From: DATAEK01 sp036258055
Lineage (GTDB): Bacteria > Acidobacteriota > Vicinamibacteria > Vicinamibacterales > 2-12-FULL-66-21
Reading direction: 5' to 3'
Assembly: GCA_036258055.1 (NCBI GenBank)
Contig: DATAEK010000277.1
Span: 1-42,765 of the forward strand
DNA: 42,765 nt
Below the pieces are notes generated by a model. That model was not told where the DNA came from. It saw nothing but the letters and a program-made list of their open reading frames with translations, and did no database searches. The position numbers and the translations under genes were made by a program. Below are positions 24,088-32,589 of this stretch, one piece after another (positions within the stretch are counted from its first letter, which is position 1; the number at the start of each line of letters is the position of its first letter).

Positions 24088-26205
24088 ATGCACAAGCCTA
24101 TTAAGTATGTGGAGAAGGGGCTGACCGTTGCCGCGAAGGGCGCCTGGGTGGCATTCGACGCGCTGAACAGCATCAACCGCAACGAGACGTTCACCCCGAA
24201 GTGGTCTGATCTGCCGCTGCAGAAGTCCTGGCAGAAGGTGAAGCCCCCGCTCGGATGGCCGCGCGAGACCGACTCGCTCTGCCCGATCTGTGTGCGCGAG
24301 GCGCGCCAGGAGATCCTGGACGGGAAGCGCGACTACCGCATCCTGCAGTCGGAGAAGGTCGGCGAGATCAAGGCCACGATTCTCGAGCGCGACGGGAAGA
24401 TCCTGATGGTCAAGGATTGCCCGGTCCACGGGCACTTCGAGGACGTGATGGCCATCGACCCGGCGTTCTTCAAGCACCTCGAAGAGGCGTTCCCGGGCAG
24501 CGACATCCGCGCCCACAACGACGAGAAGCTCCACAACCACGGCAGCAGCACGATCAAGTACGGCCGCGGCTCGGTCCTGACGATCGACCTGACGAACCGC
24601 TGCAACATGATGTGCGATCCGTGCTTCATGGACGCCAACCAGGTCGGCTTCGTGCACGAGCTCTCCTGGGAAGACATCAAGACGATGCTCGACAACGCCA
24701 TCTCGATCAAGCCGCGCCGGCAGATGTCGGTGCAGTTCTCGGGTGGCGAGCCGACGATGTCCCCGTACTTCCTGGATGCGGTGCGCTACGCCAAGAAAGT
24801 CGGCTACAACAGCGTGCAGGCCGCGACCAACGGCATCGAGTTCGCCAAGAGCGTCGAGTTCGCGAAAGCGGCGGCCGAAGCGGGTCTCCGTTACGCCTAC
24901 CTCCAGTTCGATGGGATCGGCAACGCCGCGAACTCACACCGCCTGGTCGGCAACCTGTTCGATGTGAAGCTCCGCGCGATCGAGAACCTCTGGTCTGCCG
25001 GCGTCGACATCGTCCCGGTCGTGACCATCGTCAACGGCGTCAACAACGAGCAGGTCGGCCGGATCATCCAGTTCGCGCTCGACAATCCGCGCAAGATCAA
25101 CTTCCTCTCGTTCCAGCCGGTGTCGTTCACCGGCCGCGACGAGGAGGTCACGCCGGAGCGCCGCGCGGCGCAGCGCTACACGCTGTCGCACCTCGCGCAC
25201 GACGTGAAGGATCAGATGAATCTCGGTGAGCCGGTGCGGGACTGGTTCCCGATCTCGTTCATGGGCACCTTCACCGACTGGGCGGACATCGTGCACGGCC
25301 CGCAGTCGGAGTGGGGCAACCTGACGTGCGGGTGCCACCCGAACTGCGGCGTCGGCATGGCGGTGATGATCGACAAGGAGACCAAGGAGGCCGTGCCGGT
25401 CACGGCGTTCCTCCACGCCGATCAGCTCGCGAAAGACCTGCAGCGGGTCAACGACGCCGCGCGAGGGCGGCGGTTGTCGGTCCTCGGGATGGCGCTGGCG
25501 CTGATGAAGAACTACGACCCGTTCAAGGCGCCGACGCACTTCAAGCTCGTCGACCTGATGAAGAAGTTCGACAAGACGTTCGGGGCGACGAAGAAGGCGG
25601 CGTCAGGCGGCTACGGCCGCGTCGACGGCGCGCGCACCGACGCGGACATCGCGAAGCGGCGCGGCGATCGCTGGAACTTCCTCTTCATCGCGGGCATGTG
25701 GTTCCAGGATCTGTTCAATTACGACTTCCGCCGCACCGAGCGCTGCATCATCCCGTATGCGACGCAGGAGGGTGAGATTTCCTTCTGCGCCTACAACACG
25801 GGCATCGGCTGGCGGAACATCATCGAGAAGATGCACATGACCGCCACGCTCACGAAGTGGTACGAGGAGCACGGCCGTCACGAGATCTTCGCCGGTGGCA
25901 AGCACGTGCAGCTCGGGTCGAAGGAGCACAGCCTGGTGCTGGATCCGGAGGCCGTGGCGGCGGGCAAGCAGACCGATCTCGACGACAAGGGCATCGCCAA
26001 GACTGCCCGCGAGGAGAAGCTCCGCGCGCGCGCCGAAGCGAAGAACGCCGAAGCGAAGAAGAAGCTGAGCGAGTCCGAGAACGCCCAGATGGCCGCGCTC
26101 TACCGTCAGCACGTGCTGAAGGAGGAGGCGACCATCCAGATCAAGGGGCTGGGTGGAAAGAAGAAGGACACGGTTCAGGAAGTGCTGCACAAGCCGCAGC
26201 AGTAG
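24088..26205 (+). CDS. Large radical SAM protein of the MJ0619/Tes/MSS type
   Basis: 705 residues. N-terminal cysteine block SLCPICVRE (C65, C68) followed by KDCPVHGHFED, then radical SAM motif CNMMCDPC (C172, C176, C179), SGGEPTMSP, and more cysteines in TCGCHPNCGVG, RRTERCIIP and SFCAYNTG. This architecture is that of MJ0619-like proteins, which include archaeal tetraether synthase Tes and the bacterial membrane-spanning-lipid synthase MSS. These join lipid tails by radical C-C coupling. The C-terminal roughly 90 residues are a lysine/glutamate/alanine-rich helix, probably lineage-specific. Acidobacteria are known for iso-diabolic acid membrane-spanning lipids, which makes the lipid role plausible. 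A methyltransferase role on pterins, as once reported for MJ0619, is the alternative. Confidence 0.75.
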   Translation: MHKPIKYVEKGLTVAAKGAWVAFDALNSINRNETFTPKWSDLPLQKSWQKVKPPLGWPRETDSLCPICVREARQEILDGKRDYRILQSEKVGEIKATILERDGKILMVKDCPVHGHFEDVMAIDPAFFKHLEEAFPGSDIRAHNDEKLHNHGSSTIKYGRGSVLTIDLTNRCNMMCDPCFMDANQVGFVHELSWEDIKTMLDNAISIKPRRQMSVQFSGGEPTMSPYFLDAVRYAKKVGYNSVQAATNGIEFAKSVEFAKAAAEAGLRYAYLQFDGIGNAANSHRLVGNLFDVKLRAIENLWSAGVDIVPVVTIVNGVNNEQVGRIIQFALDNPRKINFLSFQPVSFTGRDEEVTPERRAAQRYTLSHLAHDVKDQMNLGEPVRDWFPISFMGTFTDWADIVHGPQSEWGNLTCGCHPNCGVGMAVMIDKETKEAVPVTAFLHADQLAKDLQRVNDAARGRRLSVLGMALALMKNYDPFKAPTHFKLVDLMKKFDKTFGATKKAASGGYGRVDGARTDADIAKRRGDRWNFLFIAGMWFQDLFNYDFRRTERCIIPYATQEGEISFCAYNTGIGWRNIIEKMHMTATLTKWYEEHGRHEIFAGGKHVQLGSKEHSLVLDPEAVAAGKQTDLDDKGIAKTAREEKLRARAEAKNAEAKKKLSESENAQMAALYRQHVLKEEATIQIKGLGGKKKDTVQEVLHKPQQ

Positions 26206-26215
26206 CGAACGGTCA

Positions 26216-26252
26216 GGTTCGAGGGTTCTCGGGTTCTCTAGTTCTCGGTTCA
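26216..26252. repeat. Short GGTTCTC-type repeat array
   Basis: GGTTCGAG, GGTTCTCG, GGTTCTCT, AGTTCTCG and GGTTCACG follow in 7 to 8-bp steps after the radical SAM gene. The same GGTTCTC heptamer forms the array at 31136-31280. Confidence 0.7.
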
Positions 26253-26263
26253 CGCAAACAGGA

Positions 26264-26298
26264 ACGGCCGCGTCCTCTCCGGGGCGCGGCCGTTTTCT
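26264..26298 (+). terminator. Rho-independent terminator after the radical SAM gene
   Basis: Perfect 9-bp stem ACGGCCGCG/CGCGGCCGT (26264-26272 and 26285-26293) with a 12-base loop, followed by TTTCTTG. It lies 59 bases after the stop codon. Confidence 0.85.
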
Positions 26299-26552
26299 TG
26301 TTTGGTCAACAGACCCGAACCTGATTCTTTGAGTGTGCAGTCTTGCACAGCTTCAAGATAGCTGATCGGTTACCGTCGGGGCGTTCGCAGTCATGCGATT
26401 CCAAACGGAAATCCCGGACCATGCCCGCTGCCCTTGTCGAATGGACGGTTTTCGTTCGTTTCCCGCGTTTCTTCCCGTAAGGCTCGCCTGTGGCTGAGAA
26501 CGGAAACGCGACCGCCGAGAGCCGCCCGCAATCGCATCAAAGGATGGACTAC

Positions 26553-27014
26553 ATGCACACAAAGACGTTACTGATCGTCAGTACGGTGCTGCTCGCCGGG
26601 TGCAGCGGCTCGCCGACTGCGCCTACGACTGAGCGGGCGGGGAGCTCAGGATCGGCTCTGACCGGACCAGCGGCGTCCGCTCAGGCAAACGAGGCGGCGC
26701 AAGCGTCGGCTGCAAACGTGAATATCACCGACCTGAGGGAACACGGATGGACCTGCGTCCCAACGCCGATCCCGGGTAAGACCATTTGTAGCCATCCGCA
26801 CCAAGGCCTGCCGGTCTTCGGGAACCCACCACCCGATGATCGGCCCGCCACGTACTCATTCCTCGTATTCGACGGAAGCGGAACCTTCATCGGCACGGAG
26901 ATCTTGATCCGGACCAACCTTTACCATGGTCAGCTGTGCGAGTCGAGCGGTCAGCCGTACGTCTTTCGGCCGCCGATTGGCTACTACGAGTGCGTTCACA
27001 CGGTCGGCAACTGA
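26553..27014 (+). CDS. Small lipoprotein of unknown function
   Basis: 153 residues. MHTKTLLIVSTVLLAGCSGS is a short signal peptide with lipobox LLAGC. The ATG at 26553 is preferred because AAAGGA lies 7 bases upstream; an in-frame ATG is at 26544. After a Ser/Ala-rich linker, the domain has HGWTCVPTPIPGKTICSHP and GQLCESSGQPYVFRPP...GYYECVH, four cysteines likely to form two disulfides. No known family recognised. It stands alone between two terminators. Confidence 0.6.
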   Translation: MHTKTLLIVSTVLLAGCSGSPTAPTTERAGSSGSALTGPAASAQANEAAQASAANVNITDLREHGWTCVPTPIPGKTICSHPHQGLPVFGNPPPDDRPATYSFLVFDGSGTFIGTEILIRTNLYHGQLCESSGQPYVFRPPIGYYECVHTVGN

Positions 27015-27059
27015 CTCGGCAACTACCGTTGCGGAAACGCGGCTCGTACCGGTAAAAGG

Positions 27060-27088
27060 CCACCGGCCCTCCAGGGAAGGGCCGGTGG
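27060..27088 (-). terminator. Terminator after the ABC substrate-binding protein gene
   Basis: Perfect 11-bp stem CCACCGGCCCT/AGGGCCGGTGG with a 7-base loop. On the - strand it is followed by CCTTTTACC. It lies 13 bases past the substrate-binding protein stop and could also end transcription of the lipoprotein gene from the other side. Confidence 0.8.
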
Positions 27089-27101
27089 CACCCCTGGCAT
27101 C

Positions 27102-28070
27102 CTACTTCCCCTGCTCCATCTTCTTCCACTGCTCGCGGTACTGATCGAGGTTGTCTTTGGTCACGATGTCGACGCCGGAGTCGATGATCGAGGCAGGGGG
27201 CATCTTGCCGGCCTTGATGTTCACCAGCAGCTTGACCGGCTCGCTGCCCCAGCCGAAGTATTTCTGACCGAGAAGCACCTGGACTTTGCCCTCGCGAAGC
27301 AGATCCAGCGCGGGGTCGATCGTGTCGAACGAGATCACCTTGGTCTTGGCAGGATCGACCGCGTCGAGCGCGTTACGCGTGAAGACGGGCCAGCCGCCGA
27401 CGGAGATCCAGGCCGCGAGATCCGGATAGCGTCGCGTGCCGGTGGAGATGATTTCGGCCGCCCGCACCGAGTCTTCCTTGATGTCGTAGGTTTCGACGAT
27501 CTCGATGGCTGGCGTTCCAGCCAGCGCGTCACGGACGCCCTGCAGCCGGTTTTGCAGATTCGCCGCGCCGAGGCTCGTGATCAGGGCGACCTTGCCTTTG
27601 CCGTTGAGCATCTTGATCGCCTGCTCGCCCATGATCTTGCCCGACGCGTAGTCGTCCACGCCGTAGAAGGCGATGCGCTTGGACTTCGGCGCATCGGAGT
27701 CCCACGTCACCACGGGAATGCCCGAGTCGATCGCGCGGTTGATGGTGTCAGTCAGGAAATCACCGTTCAGGCAGGAGATGGCGATGCCGTCCACTTTCTG
27801 GGTGATGAACGACTCGAGGATCTCTTTCTGCTTCAGCTGATCACCTGACGCCGGCGCGTTCCACAAAACCTCGACGTTGCCCAGCTCCTTTGCGGTCCGC
27901 TCCGCGCCTATCTTGGCGTAGTTGAAAACCGGAATGTCCAGCGACTTCGGAATCACCGCGAACCGCAGCTTCGGTGTCCCGCCGGTCGTCGCGCCGCTCT
28001 CCTGCTTGTTGCTGCACGCTACGGCGCAGAACATGACCGCTGCAATGAATAGTGCTCCCAGCTGTCTCAA
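27102..28070 (-). CDS. Sugar ABC transporter substrate-binding lipoprotein
   Basis: 322 residues from a TTG at 28070, chosen because GGAAGAGG lies 6 bases before it; longer in-frame readings run into a GC-rich repeat. Signal peptide with lipobox FCAVAC. The mature part is a periplasmic-binding-protein type 4 fold (RFAVIPKSLDIPVFNYAKIGAE at its start, then VDGIAISCLNGDF, GIPVVTWDSDAPKS, GVDDYASGKIMGEQA, VISFDTIDPALDLL). It resembles binding proteins for ribose, rhamnose or autoinducer-2-type ligands. It belongs with the permease and ATPase genes further upstream, although about 500 bases of repeats separate them. Confidence 0.85.
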   Translation of the reverse strand: MRQLGALFIAAVMFCAVACSNKQESGATTGGTPKLRFAVIPKSLDIPVFNYAKIGAERTAKELGNVEVLWNAPASGDQLKQKEILESFITQKVDGIAISCLNGDFLTDTINRAIDSGIPVVTWDSDAPKSKRIAFYGVDDYASGKIMGEQAIKMLNGKGKVALITSLGAANLQNRLQGVRDALAGTPAIEIVETYDIKEDSVRAAEIISTGTRRYPDLAAWISVGGWPVFTRNALDAVDPAKTKVISFDTIDPALDLLREGKVQVLLGQKYFGWGSEPVKLLVNIKAGKMPPASIIDSGVDIVTKDNLDQYREQWKKMEQGK

Positions 28071-28207
28071 TTTGGCCTCTTCCTTTGGTTTGCCATGGGG
28101 CCCCACCCCCATGGCCTGCCAGCGCTCGCGCTGCTCGCGCCGCTGGTTAGCACTCACCGAGTGCTTGGATCGGCGTTCAGTCTGCTCCGGGCGATCGGGT
28201 TCGTAGT

Positions 28208-28225
28208 GTCCGGCTTAGGCCGGAC
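28208..28225. repeat. REP-like hairpin
   Basis: GTCCGGC TTAG GCCGGAC: 7-bp stem with a 4-base loop. It is the same stem as the first of the two hairpins at 39374-39417. Confidence 0.65.
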
Positions 28226-28455
28226 CAGCACCAGCGGTCTGCAGATGATGCAGATTCAACGACTATGTCTGCATTACTCAAGGCGCGTGGGGCCCCTCCC
28301 CACGCGCTTCGCGCGACGGCCTTTGGCCTGTCCGCCCGTCTTCGACGGGCGGCCGACCGTCGCAGCGGGCTCTCCTGCTCGCTCTCGCTCGGCGACTGCG
28401 CGCCTCGCTCGGGCCGCAGGCGCTGCTGATTCAGTGACTGCGTCTGCATTTCTTA

Positions 28456-28526
28456 GTGCTCGCGGGGCCCCACCCCCGCTCGCGACAGCCTCGCGCTCCG
28501 CGCTCGGCTGTGGCCGCAGGCGCTGC
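28456..28526 (+). repeat. GC-rich dispersed element, compact copy
   Basis: GTGCTCGCGGGGCCCCACCC start, core GGGGCCCCACCCCC at 28464-28477, then GCTCGCG, GCCTCGCGCTC, GCGCTCGGCTGTGG and CCGCAGGCGCTGC. It gives the clearest view of the element because it lies outside genes. It matches the two dnaE2 inserts block by block. Confidence 0.8.
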
Positions 28527-28578
28527 TGATTGACCGACAGCCCGTCGTTCATCAGCATCCCAGCACGGCCGACTGTGC

Positions 28579-29538
28579 TTACTTGCCTCTCTTCAACAGG
28601 AGCTGGTCCATCACCACGATGATGATCACGACGAGGCCGACAATCAAACGATCGTAGAACGTGGCGCCGGGGATCTGCGGGAGCGCGTTGCGCAGCACGC
28701 CGAAGATCAGCGTGCCGAGGACGGCCCCGATGACGGATCCGCGGCCGCCCGACAGGCTGGCGCCGCCGACGACGGCCGACGCAATGATATCCAGTTCGTA
28801 GCCGGTCGCCAGATCCGCCTTCCCCTGACCCTGGACGACGACCAGGACGATGCCGGCGACGGCGGCGAGGACACCGCTGAGAAGATAAACGGATGTCTTG
28901 AGCTGACCGACCGCGATTCCTGAGAAGAGTGCGGCGGTCTCGTTCCCGCCGACCGCGAAGACGGCTCGACCCCATTGAAATCGCGTCATCAGGATCTGGA
29001 ACACGATCGCGAGCGCGATCATGATGAGCGGGGCGACCCAGTCAGCCGGAAGGCCGAGCGGGCGCCAGCCGCCGACGAGATGGCTCGACACGTCGAAGTA
29101 GCGTCCTTCGGTGATGATGAACGCGGCTCCGCGGGTAATACCCATCACGCCGAGCGTCGCAATGAACGGCGGGAGACGGACCAGCACGATTAGCGCGGAG
29201 CTGAGCAGCCCGCTTGCGACGCCGACGAGCAGCCCCGCGAACATGCTCGAGCCGAGCGACCAGCCGCCCTGTACGTAGAGGTCCGCGCACACGACTCCCG
29301 CCAGCGCGATGACGGCACCGGGCGCGAGGTCGATGCCGCCCGAGATGATCACGACGGCGGCACCCACGGCGGCGATGCCGTAGATCGACGAGTACTTGAG
29401 GATGAGCAGCGCGTTTCCGGCGTTGATGAACGGATGCGGGCGGTTGCCCTCGGGCCACAGGTACCAGGCGAAGAAGAGCAATTCGAGGACGAGGATCGCG
29501 ACCGTGCTGAGCTCGCGGACTTCCCAGAGTTTTTTCAC
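28579..29538 (-). CDS. Sugar ABC transporter permease (RbsC-like)
   Basis: 319 residues, about nine hydrophobic membrane segments. The motif GGIDLAPGAVIALAG (about 65-80), the loop LPPFIATLGVMGITRGAAF and the late block GGASLSGGRGSVIGAVLGTL are typical of the RbsC/AraH/LsrC permease family. It forms the channel of a sugar importer in the inner membrane. The GTG start overlaps the ATPase stop codon (GTGA), so the two are translationally coupled. Confidence 0.9.
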   Translation of the reverse strand: MKKLWEVRELSTVAILVLELLFFAWYLWPEGNRPHPFINAGNALLILKYSSIYGIAAVGAAVVIISGGIDLAPGAVIALAGVVCADLYVQGGWSLGSSMFAGLLVGVASGLLSSALIVLVRLPPFIATLGVMGITRGAAFIITEGRYFDVSSHLVGGWRPLGLPADWVAPLIMIALAIVFQILMTRFQWGRAVFAVGGNETAALFSGIAVGQLKTSVYLLSGVLAAVAGIVLVVVQGQGKADLATGYELDIIASAVVGGASLSGGRGSVIGAVLGTLIFGVLRNALPQIPGATFYDRLIVGLVVIIIVVMDQLLLKRGK

Positions 29539-31043
29539 GATGCGTCCTCGAGCTCGGACGTCGCGAGGTGCATCACCGCTTCCTCGGTTGCGGCGTTGCC
29601 CGCAAGCTCGCCCTGGAGCCGTCCGTCTCGCATGACGAGCACGCGGTCGGCAATGGCCAGGACCTCCGGCAAATCGCTGGAGACGACGAGGCAGGCGAGT
29701 CCGCGCGCAGCCTGACGCCGGATCACCTCGTGAATCTCGAACTTGGCGCCAACGTCGACACCCTTGGTGGGTTCGTCGAGCAGCAGCACGCGAGGTCCGG
29801 TTTCGAGCCACTTGGCGAGGACGACCTTCTGCTGATTGCCACCGCTGAGGCTGTCAGGCGGAACGGTCTGGCTCGCGGCTTTGATCCGCCAGTCCTTCAG
29901 CAGTCGATCCGCCGCGCGCCGTTCCTCGGTGGCATTGATCGCGACGCGGCCGTCGATCGTCTGAGACGGCAGCATCAGGTTGTCGCGAAGCGTCAGATTG
30001 AAACAAAGACCCTGACGTTGACGCTCCTCCGGTACGAGCGCGATACCGGCCCGCGCTGCCGCGCGGGCCGAGGTGAAGCGCGCGACAGCCCCGCGTACCG
30101 CGATCTCACCGCGATCGGCAGAGTAGAGGCCGAAGATGGTCTCGAGGAGCTCCGACCGTCCGGAGCCCACGAGCCCGAAGAGGCCGACGATCTCCCCTTC
30201 GTGGACCGACAGGGATATGTCCTGGAAGCAGCCGTGACGGGTGAGCCCACGGACGTCGATCGCGACCGGCCGGCTCTCCGCCGGACGGCCGTGGTCTTCG
30301 CGCTCCGGCAGATCGCGTCCGACCATCGCGCGGACGATCCGCTCGGGCGTGACCTCGCCGCGCGCGAACGTGCCGGCGTGCGACCCGTCGCGAAGGACTG
30401 TGATTCGATCGCAGAGCCTGAACACTTCGGGCAGCCGGTGCGAGACGTACACGAGCGTCGTGCCCTTGCGTTTGAGCTTCTCGAGGACCTCGAAGAGGTG
30501 ATCCGCTTCGGCGTCGGTCAGCGACGTAGTCGGCTCGTCGAGTACCAGGATGCGGCAGTCGAATGCGAGCGCGCGCGCGACCTGCAGGAGCTGACGGTAG
30601 GCTGCGGGGAGCGATTCGGCGAGGACGTCGGGATCGACCGTCAGGTGCAGCTCGGCGAGGAGCGCCCGGGTGCGGTTGCGCATCTCCGACGTTCTGAGGC
30701 GGCCGAAACTGGTGAGCTCACGTCCGGCGAAGATGTTGGCGGAGACGCTCAGATTCGGAAATGCCAGCATTTCCTGGTCGACCATCCCGATGCCGCGCTC
30801 GAGCGCCTCCCGCGGACTCGCACAGGCCAGCCGTTCGCCACGCCAGGCGATCTCTCCGGCATCGGAGTGCAGAATCCCCGCGAGAATCTTGAGCAGCGTC
30901 GACTTGCCGGCGCCGTTTTCGCCGACGAGGGCGTGGGCTTCACCTTCGGCGACCGAGAAGCTCACGCCGCGCAGCGCCTGCACGGCGCCGAAGGACTTTC
31001 GAACGTCGCGGAAGTCGAGACCGTCGCTCATCGGGCGAGACAT
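29535..31043 (-). CDS. Sugar ABC transporter ATP-binding protein, two ATPase domains
   Basis: 502 residues with two tandem nucleotide-binding domains as in RbsA/AraG/MglA. The first has Walker A GENGAGKST, a degenerate signature (ESLPAAYRQLLQVARAL) and Walker B ILVLDEPTTSLT; the second has the altered Walker A VGSGRSE, signature LSGGNQQKVVLAKWL and Walker B VLLLDEPTKGVD. The reduced second P-loop is normal in this family. ATG 31043 with GGAG upstream. It probably powers import of a pentose or hexose released by the glycosidases encoded further right. Confidence 0.92.
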   Translation of the reverse strand: MSRPMSDGLDFRDVRKSFGAVQALRGVSFSVAEGEAHALVGENGAGKSTLLKILAGILHSDAGEIAWRGERLACASPREALERGIGMVDQEMLAFPNLSVSANIFAGRELTSFGRLRTSEMRNRTRALLAELHLTVDPDVLAESLPAAYRQLLQVARALAFDCRILVLDEPTTSLTDAEADHLFEVLEKLKRKGTTLVYVSHRLPEVFRLCDRITVLRDGSHAGTFARGEVTPERIVRAMVGRDLPEREDHGRPAESRPVAIDVRGLTRHGCFQDISLSVHEGEIVGLFGLVGSGRSELLETIFGLYSADRGEIAVRGAVARFTSARAAARAGIALVPEERQRQGLCFNLTLRDNLMLPSQTIDGRVAINATEERRAADRLLKDWRIKAASQTVPPDSLSGGNQQKVVLAKWLETGPRVLLLDEPTKGVDVGAKFEIHEVIRRQAARGLACLVVSSDLPEVLAIADRVLVMRDGRLQGELAGNAATEEAVMHLATSELEDAS

Positions 31044-31135
31044 CTTACTACGCGCCTCCAGGGGAACCCCGCGCAGTAAGCGCTTACAGTCTAGGAAATC
31101 CGTCAATCGGCATGGTAGGCTACGCAGTCTGAAAC

Positions 31136-31282
31136 AAGGTTCTCGGGTTCTCAGGTTCTAAGGTTCTAGGGTTCTTGGATGGCCTGAACGTCCGGAATGC
31201 TCGAACGCTCAAACCTGATCGCACCCTGGAACCTGAGAACCGTAGAACCCGAGAACCCGAGGACCCGAGAACCCTGGAACCT
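31136..31282. repeat. GGTTCTC heptamer array with inverted halves before aldose epimerase gene
   Basis: Left half: GGTTCTC, GGGTTCTC, AGGTTCTA, AGGTTCTA, GGGTTCTT. Right half: the complements, GAACCTGA, GAACCGTA, GAACCCGA, GAACCCGA, GGACCCGA, GAACCCTG, GAACCT. The halves pair imperfectly. The right half ends at the ATG of the epimerase gene. It sits in a divergent gap, so it also lies upstream of the ABC ATPase gene. Confidence 0.85.
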
Positions 31283-32434
31283 ATGATGCTGCGCACCAGC
31301 CTGCTGATCTTGATCGTCACCGCTCTGACCCCCTTCCTGTCGATCGTGCAGACGGGACAGCCGACGCCATCCGGCCCGCGCAAACCTGTCTCGCGCGAAC
31401 CATTTGGCAAGCTGGCCGACGGCCGCGCGGTCGAGCGGTTCACGCTCACGAACGCCCACGGGATGGAAGTCCAGGCCATCACCTACGGCGGCATCATCAC
31501 GTCCCTCAAAGTTCCTGACCGCGCCGGCAAGATGGCCGATGTCGTCCTCGGCTTCGACAGCCTCGATGGCTACCTCACCAACGCTCCGTTCTTTGGCGCC
31601 ATCATCGGCCGTTACGGCAACCGGATCGCCAAAGGTCAGTTCACGCTCGATGGGCACACGGCGACTCTGGTCAAGAACAATGGGCCGAATCATCTGCACG
31701 GGGGCACGAAGGGGTTCGACAAGCAGCTCTGGACCGCCGAGCCCGTTGCCGGGAAGAACGCCGTGGTGTTCACACGGACGAGTCCCGACGGCGAGGAAGG
31801 GTATCCAGGAACGTTGAAGGTGCGCGTCACCTACACGCTCACGGACGCGAACGCGCTGGTCGTGGACTACGAGGCCACGGCCGACAAGGCCACGCCGGTC
31901 AACCTGACGCAGCACAGCTACTTCAATCTGGCCGGTGACGGCGCCGGGGACATCCTCGCCCACGAACTGCTTATCAACGCAGACCGCTACACGCCGGTAG
32001 ACGACACGTTGATTCCGACCGGGGAACTCGCGCCGGTGCAGGGCACGCCGTTCGACTTCCGGACCGCGACCGCGATTGGCGCTCGCATCAACCAGGACAA
32101 CCCGCAGTTAAAGAACGGCAAGGGCTACGATCACAACTTCGTGCTGAATCGGAAGGGCGCCGGTCCATCACTCGCGGCGCGTGCGGTTGAACCAAAATCC
32201 GGCCGCACGCTCGAGGTCACGACGACCGAGCCTGGAATGCAGTTCTACTCGGGCAATTTCCTCGACGGCGTCAAAGGCAAGAGTGGCCACGTCTACGCGC
32301 TGCGCACCGGGTTCTGTCTCGAGACGCAGCACTTTCCGGACTCGCCGAACCAGCCGAAATTCCCGTCGACGATCCTGCGACCAGGCCAGAAGTACTCGTC
32401 GCAGACGGTGTTCACGTTCGGAACGGTGAAGTAG
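31283..32434 (+). CDS. Aldose 1-epimerase, secreted
   Basis: 383 residues. Mutarotase that interconverts alpha and beta forms of free sugars. A signal peptide at about 1-25 places it in the periplasm, unlike cytoplasmic GalM. Motifs: GRYGNRIAKGQFTLDG, NHLHGGTKGFDK (His), NLTQHSYFNLAG (catalytic His) and FCLETQHFPDSPNQ (catalytic Glu). ATG 31283 or 31286 starts right at the end of the repeat array with no visible ribosome binding site. Its neighbours suggest it prepares sugars freed by GH97, GH39 and GH127 enzymes for uptake. Confidence 0.92.
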   Translation: MMLRTSLLILIVTALTPFLSIVQTGQPTPSGPRKPVSREPFGKLADGRAVERFTLTNAHGMEVQAITYGGIITSLKVPDRAGKMADVVLGFDSLDGYLTNAPFFGAIIGRYGNRIAKGQFTLDGHTATLVKNNGPNHLHGGTKGFDKQLWTAEPVAGKNAVVFTRTSPDGEEGYPGTLKVRVTYTLTDANALVVDYEATADKATPVNLTQHSYFNLAGDGAGDILAHELLINADRYTPVDDTLIPTGELAPVQGTPFDFRTATAIGARINQDNPQLKNGKGYDHNFVLNRKGAGPSLAARAVEPKSGRTLEVTTTEPGMQFYSGNFLDGVKGKSGHVYALRTGFCLETQHFPDSPNQPKFPSTILRPGQKYSSQTVFTFGTVK

Positions 32435-32439
32435 CCTTC

Positions 32440-32520
32440 TTCGGCGTTCGGCGTTCGGCGTTCGGCGTTCGGCGTTCGGCGTTCGGCGTTCGGCGTTCGG
32501 CGTTCGGCGTTCGGCGTTCG
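32440..32520. repeat. Perfect TTCGGCG tandem array, 11.6 copies
   Basis: Eleven exact 7-bp copies plus 4 bases, without a single mismatch, 5 bases after the epimerase stop. Unlike the other arrays it is homogeneous, which suggests recent expansion by slippage and a length that varies between strains. Confidence 0.95.
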
Positions 32521-32537
32521 CCTGTGTTCTGCTTAGG

Positions 32538-32583
32538 CGCACGAACCGCGAACTGAGAACCGAGAACCCGAGAACCCGAGAAT
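32538..32583. repeat. GAACCCGA-type array facing the TTCGGCG array
   Basis: GAACCGC, GAACTGA, GAACCGA, GAACCCGA, GAACCCGA, GAATCTG. Of opposite sense to the GTTC-containing array just upstream, so the convergent gap again has two facing halves. It ends just before the reductase stop codon. Confidence 0.75.
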
Positions 32584-32589
32584 CTGGAC

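Larger units (their letters stand above)
26206..26552. other. Gap with heptamer remnant, terminator and no gene
   Basis: It holds a short GGTTCTC-type array (26216-26252), the terminator at 26264-26298, and about 250 bases in which no coding frame, RNA gene or clear promoter was recognised. Confidence 0.6.
28071..28578. repeat. Repeat-filled gap between ABC binding-protein and permease genes
   Basis: The whole gap is made of GC-rich elements and a REP-like hairpin. A GGGGCCCCACCCCC core lies at 28097-28110; a hairpin at 28208-28225; a larger element at 28282-28428; a further copy at 28456-28526. The two latter copies are preceded by GACTATGTCTGCATT and GACTGCGTCTGCATT and both end in CCGCAGGCGCTGCTGATT, so they form a tandem pair of a unit of about 175 bases. 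No gene is seen. Confidence 0.8.

Noticed and set aside
28071..28578. Insertion sequence
   Set aside because: No transposase frame is present; the repeats are short, GC-rich and non-coding.
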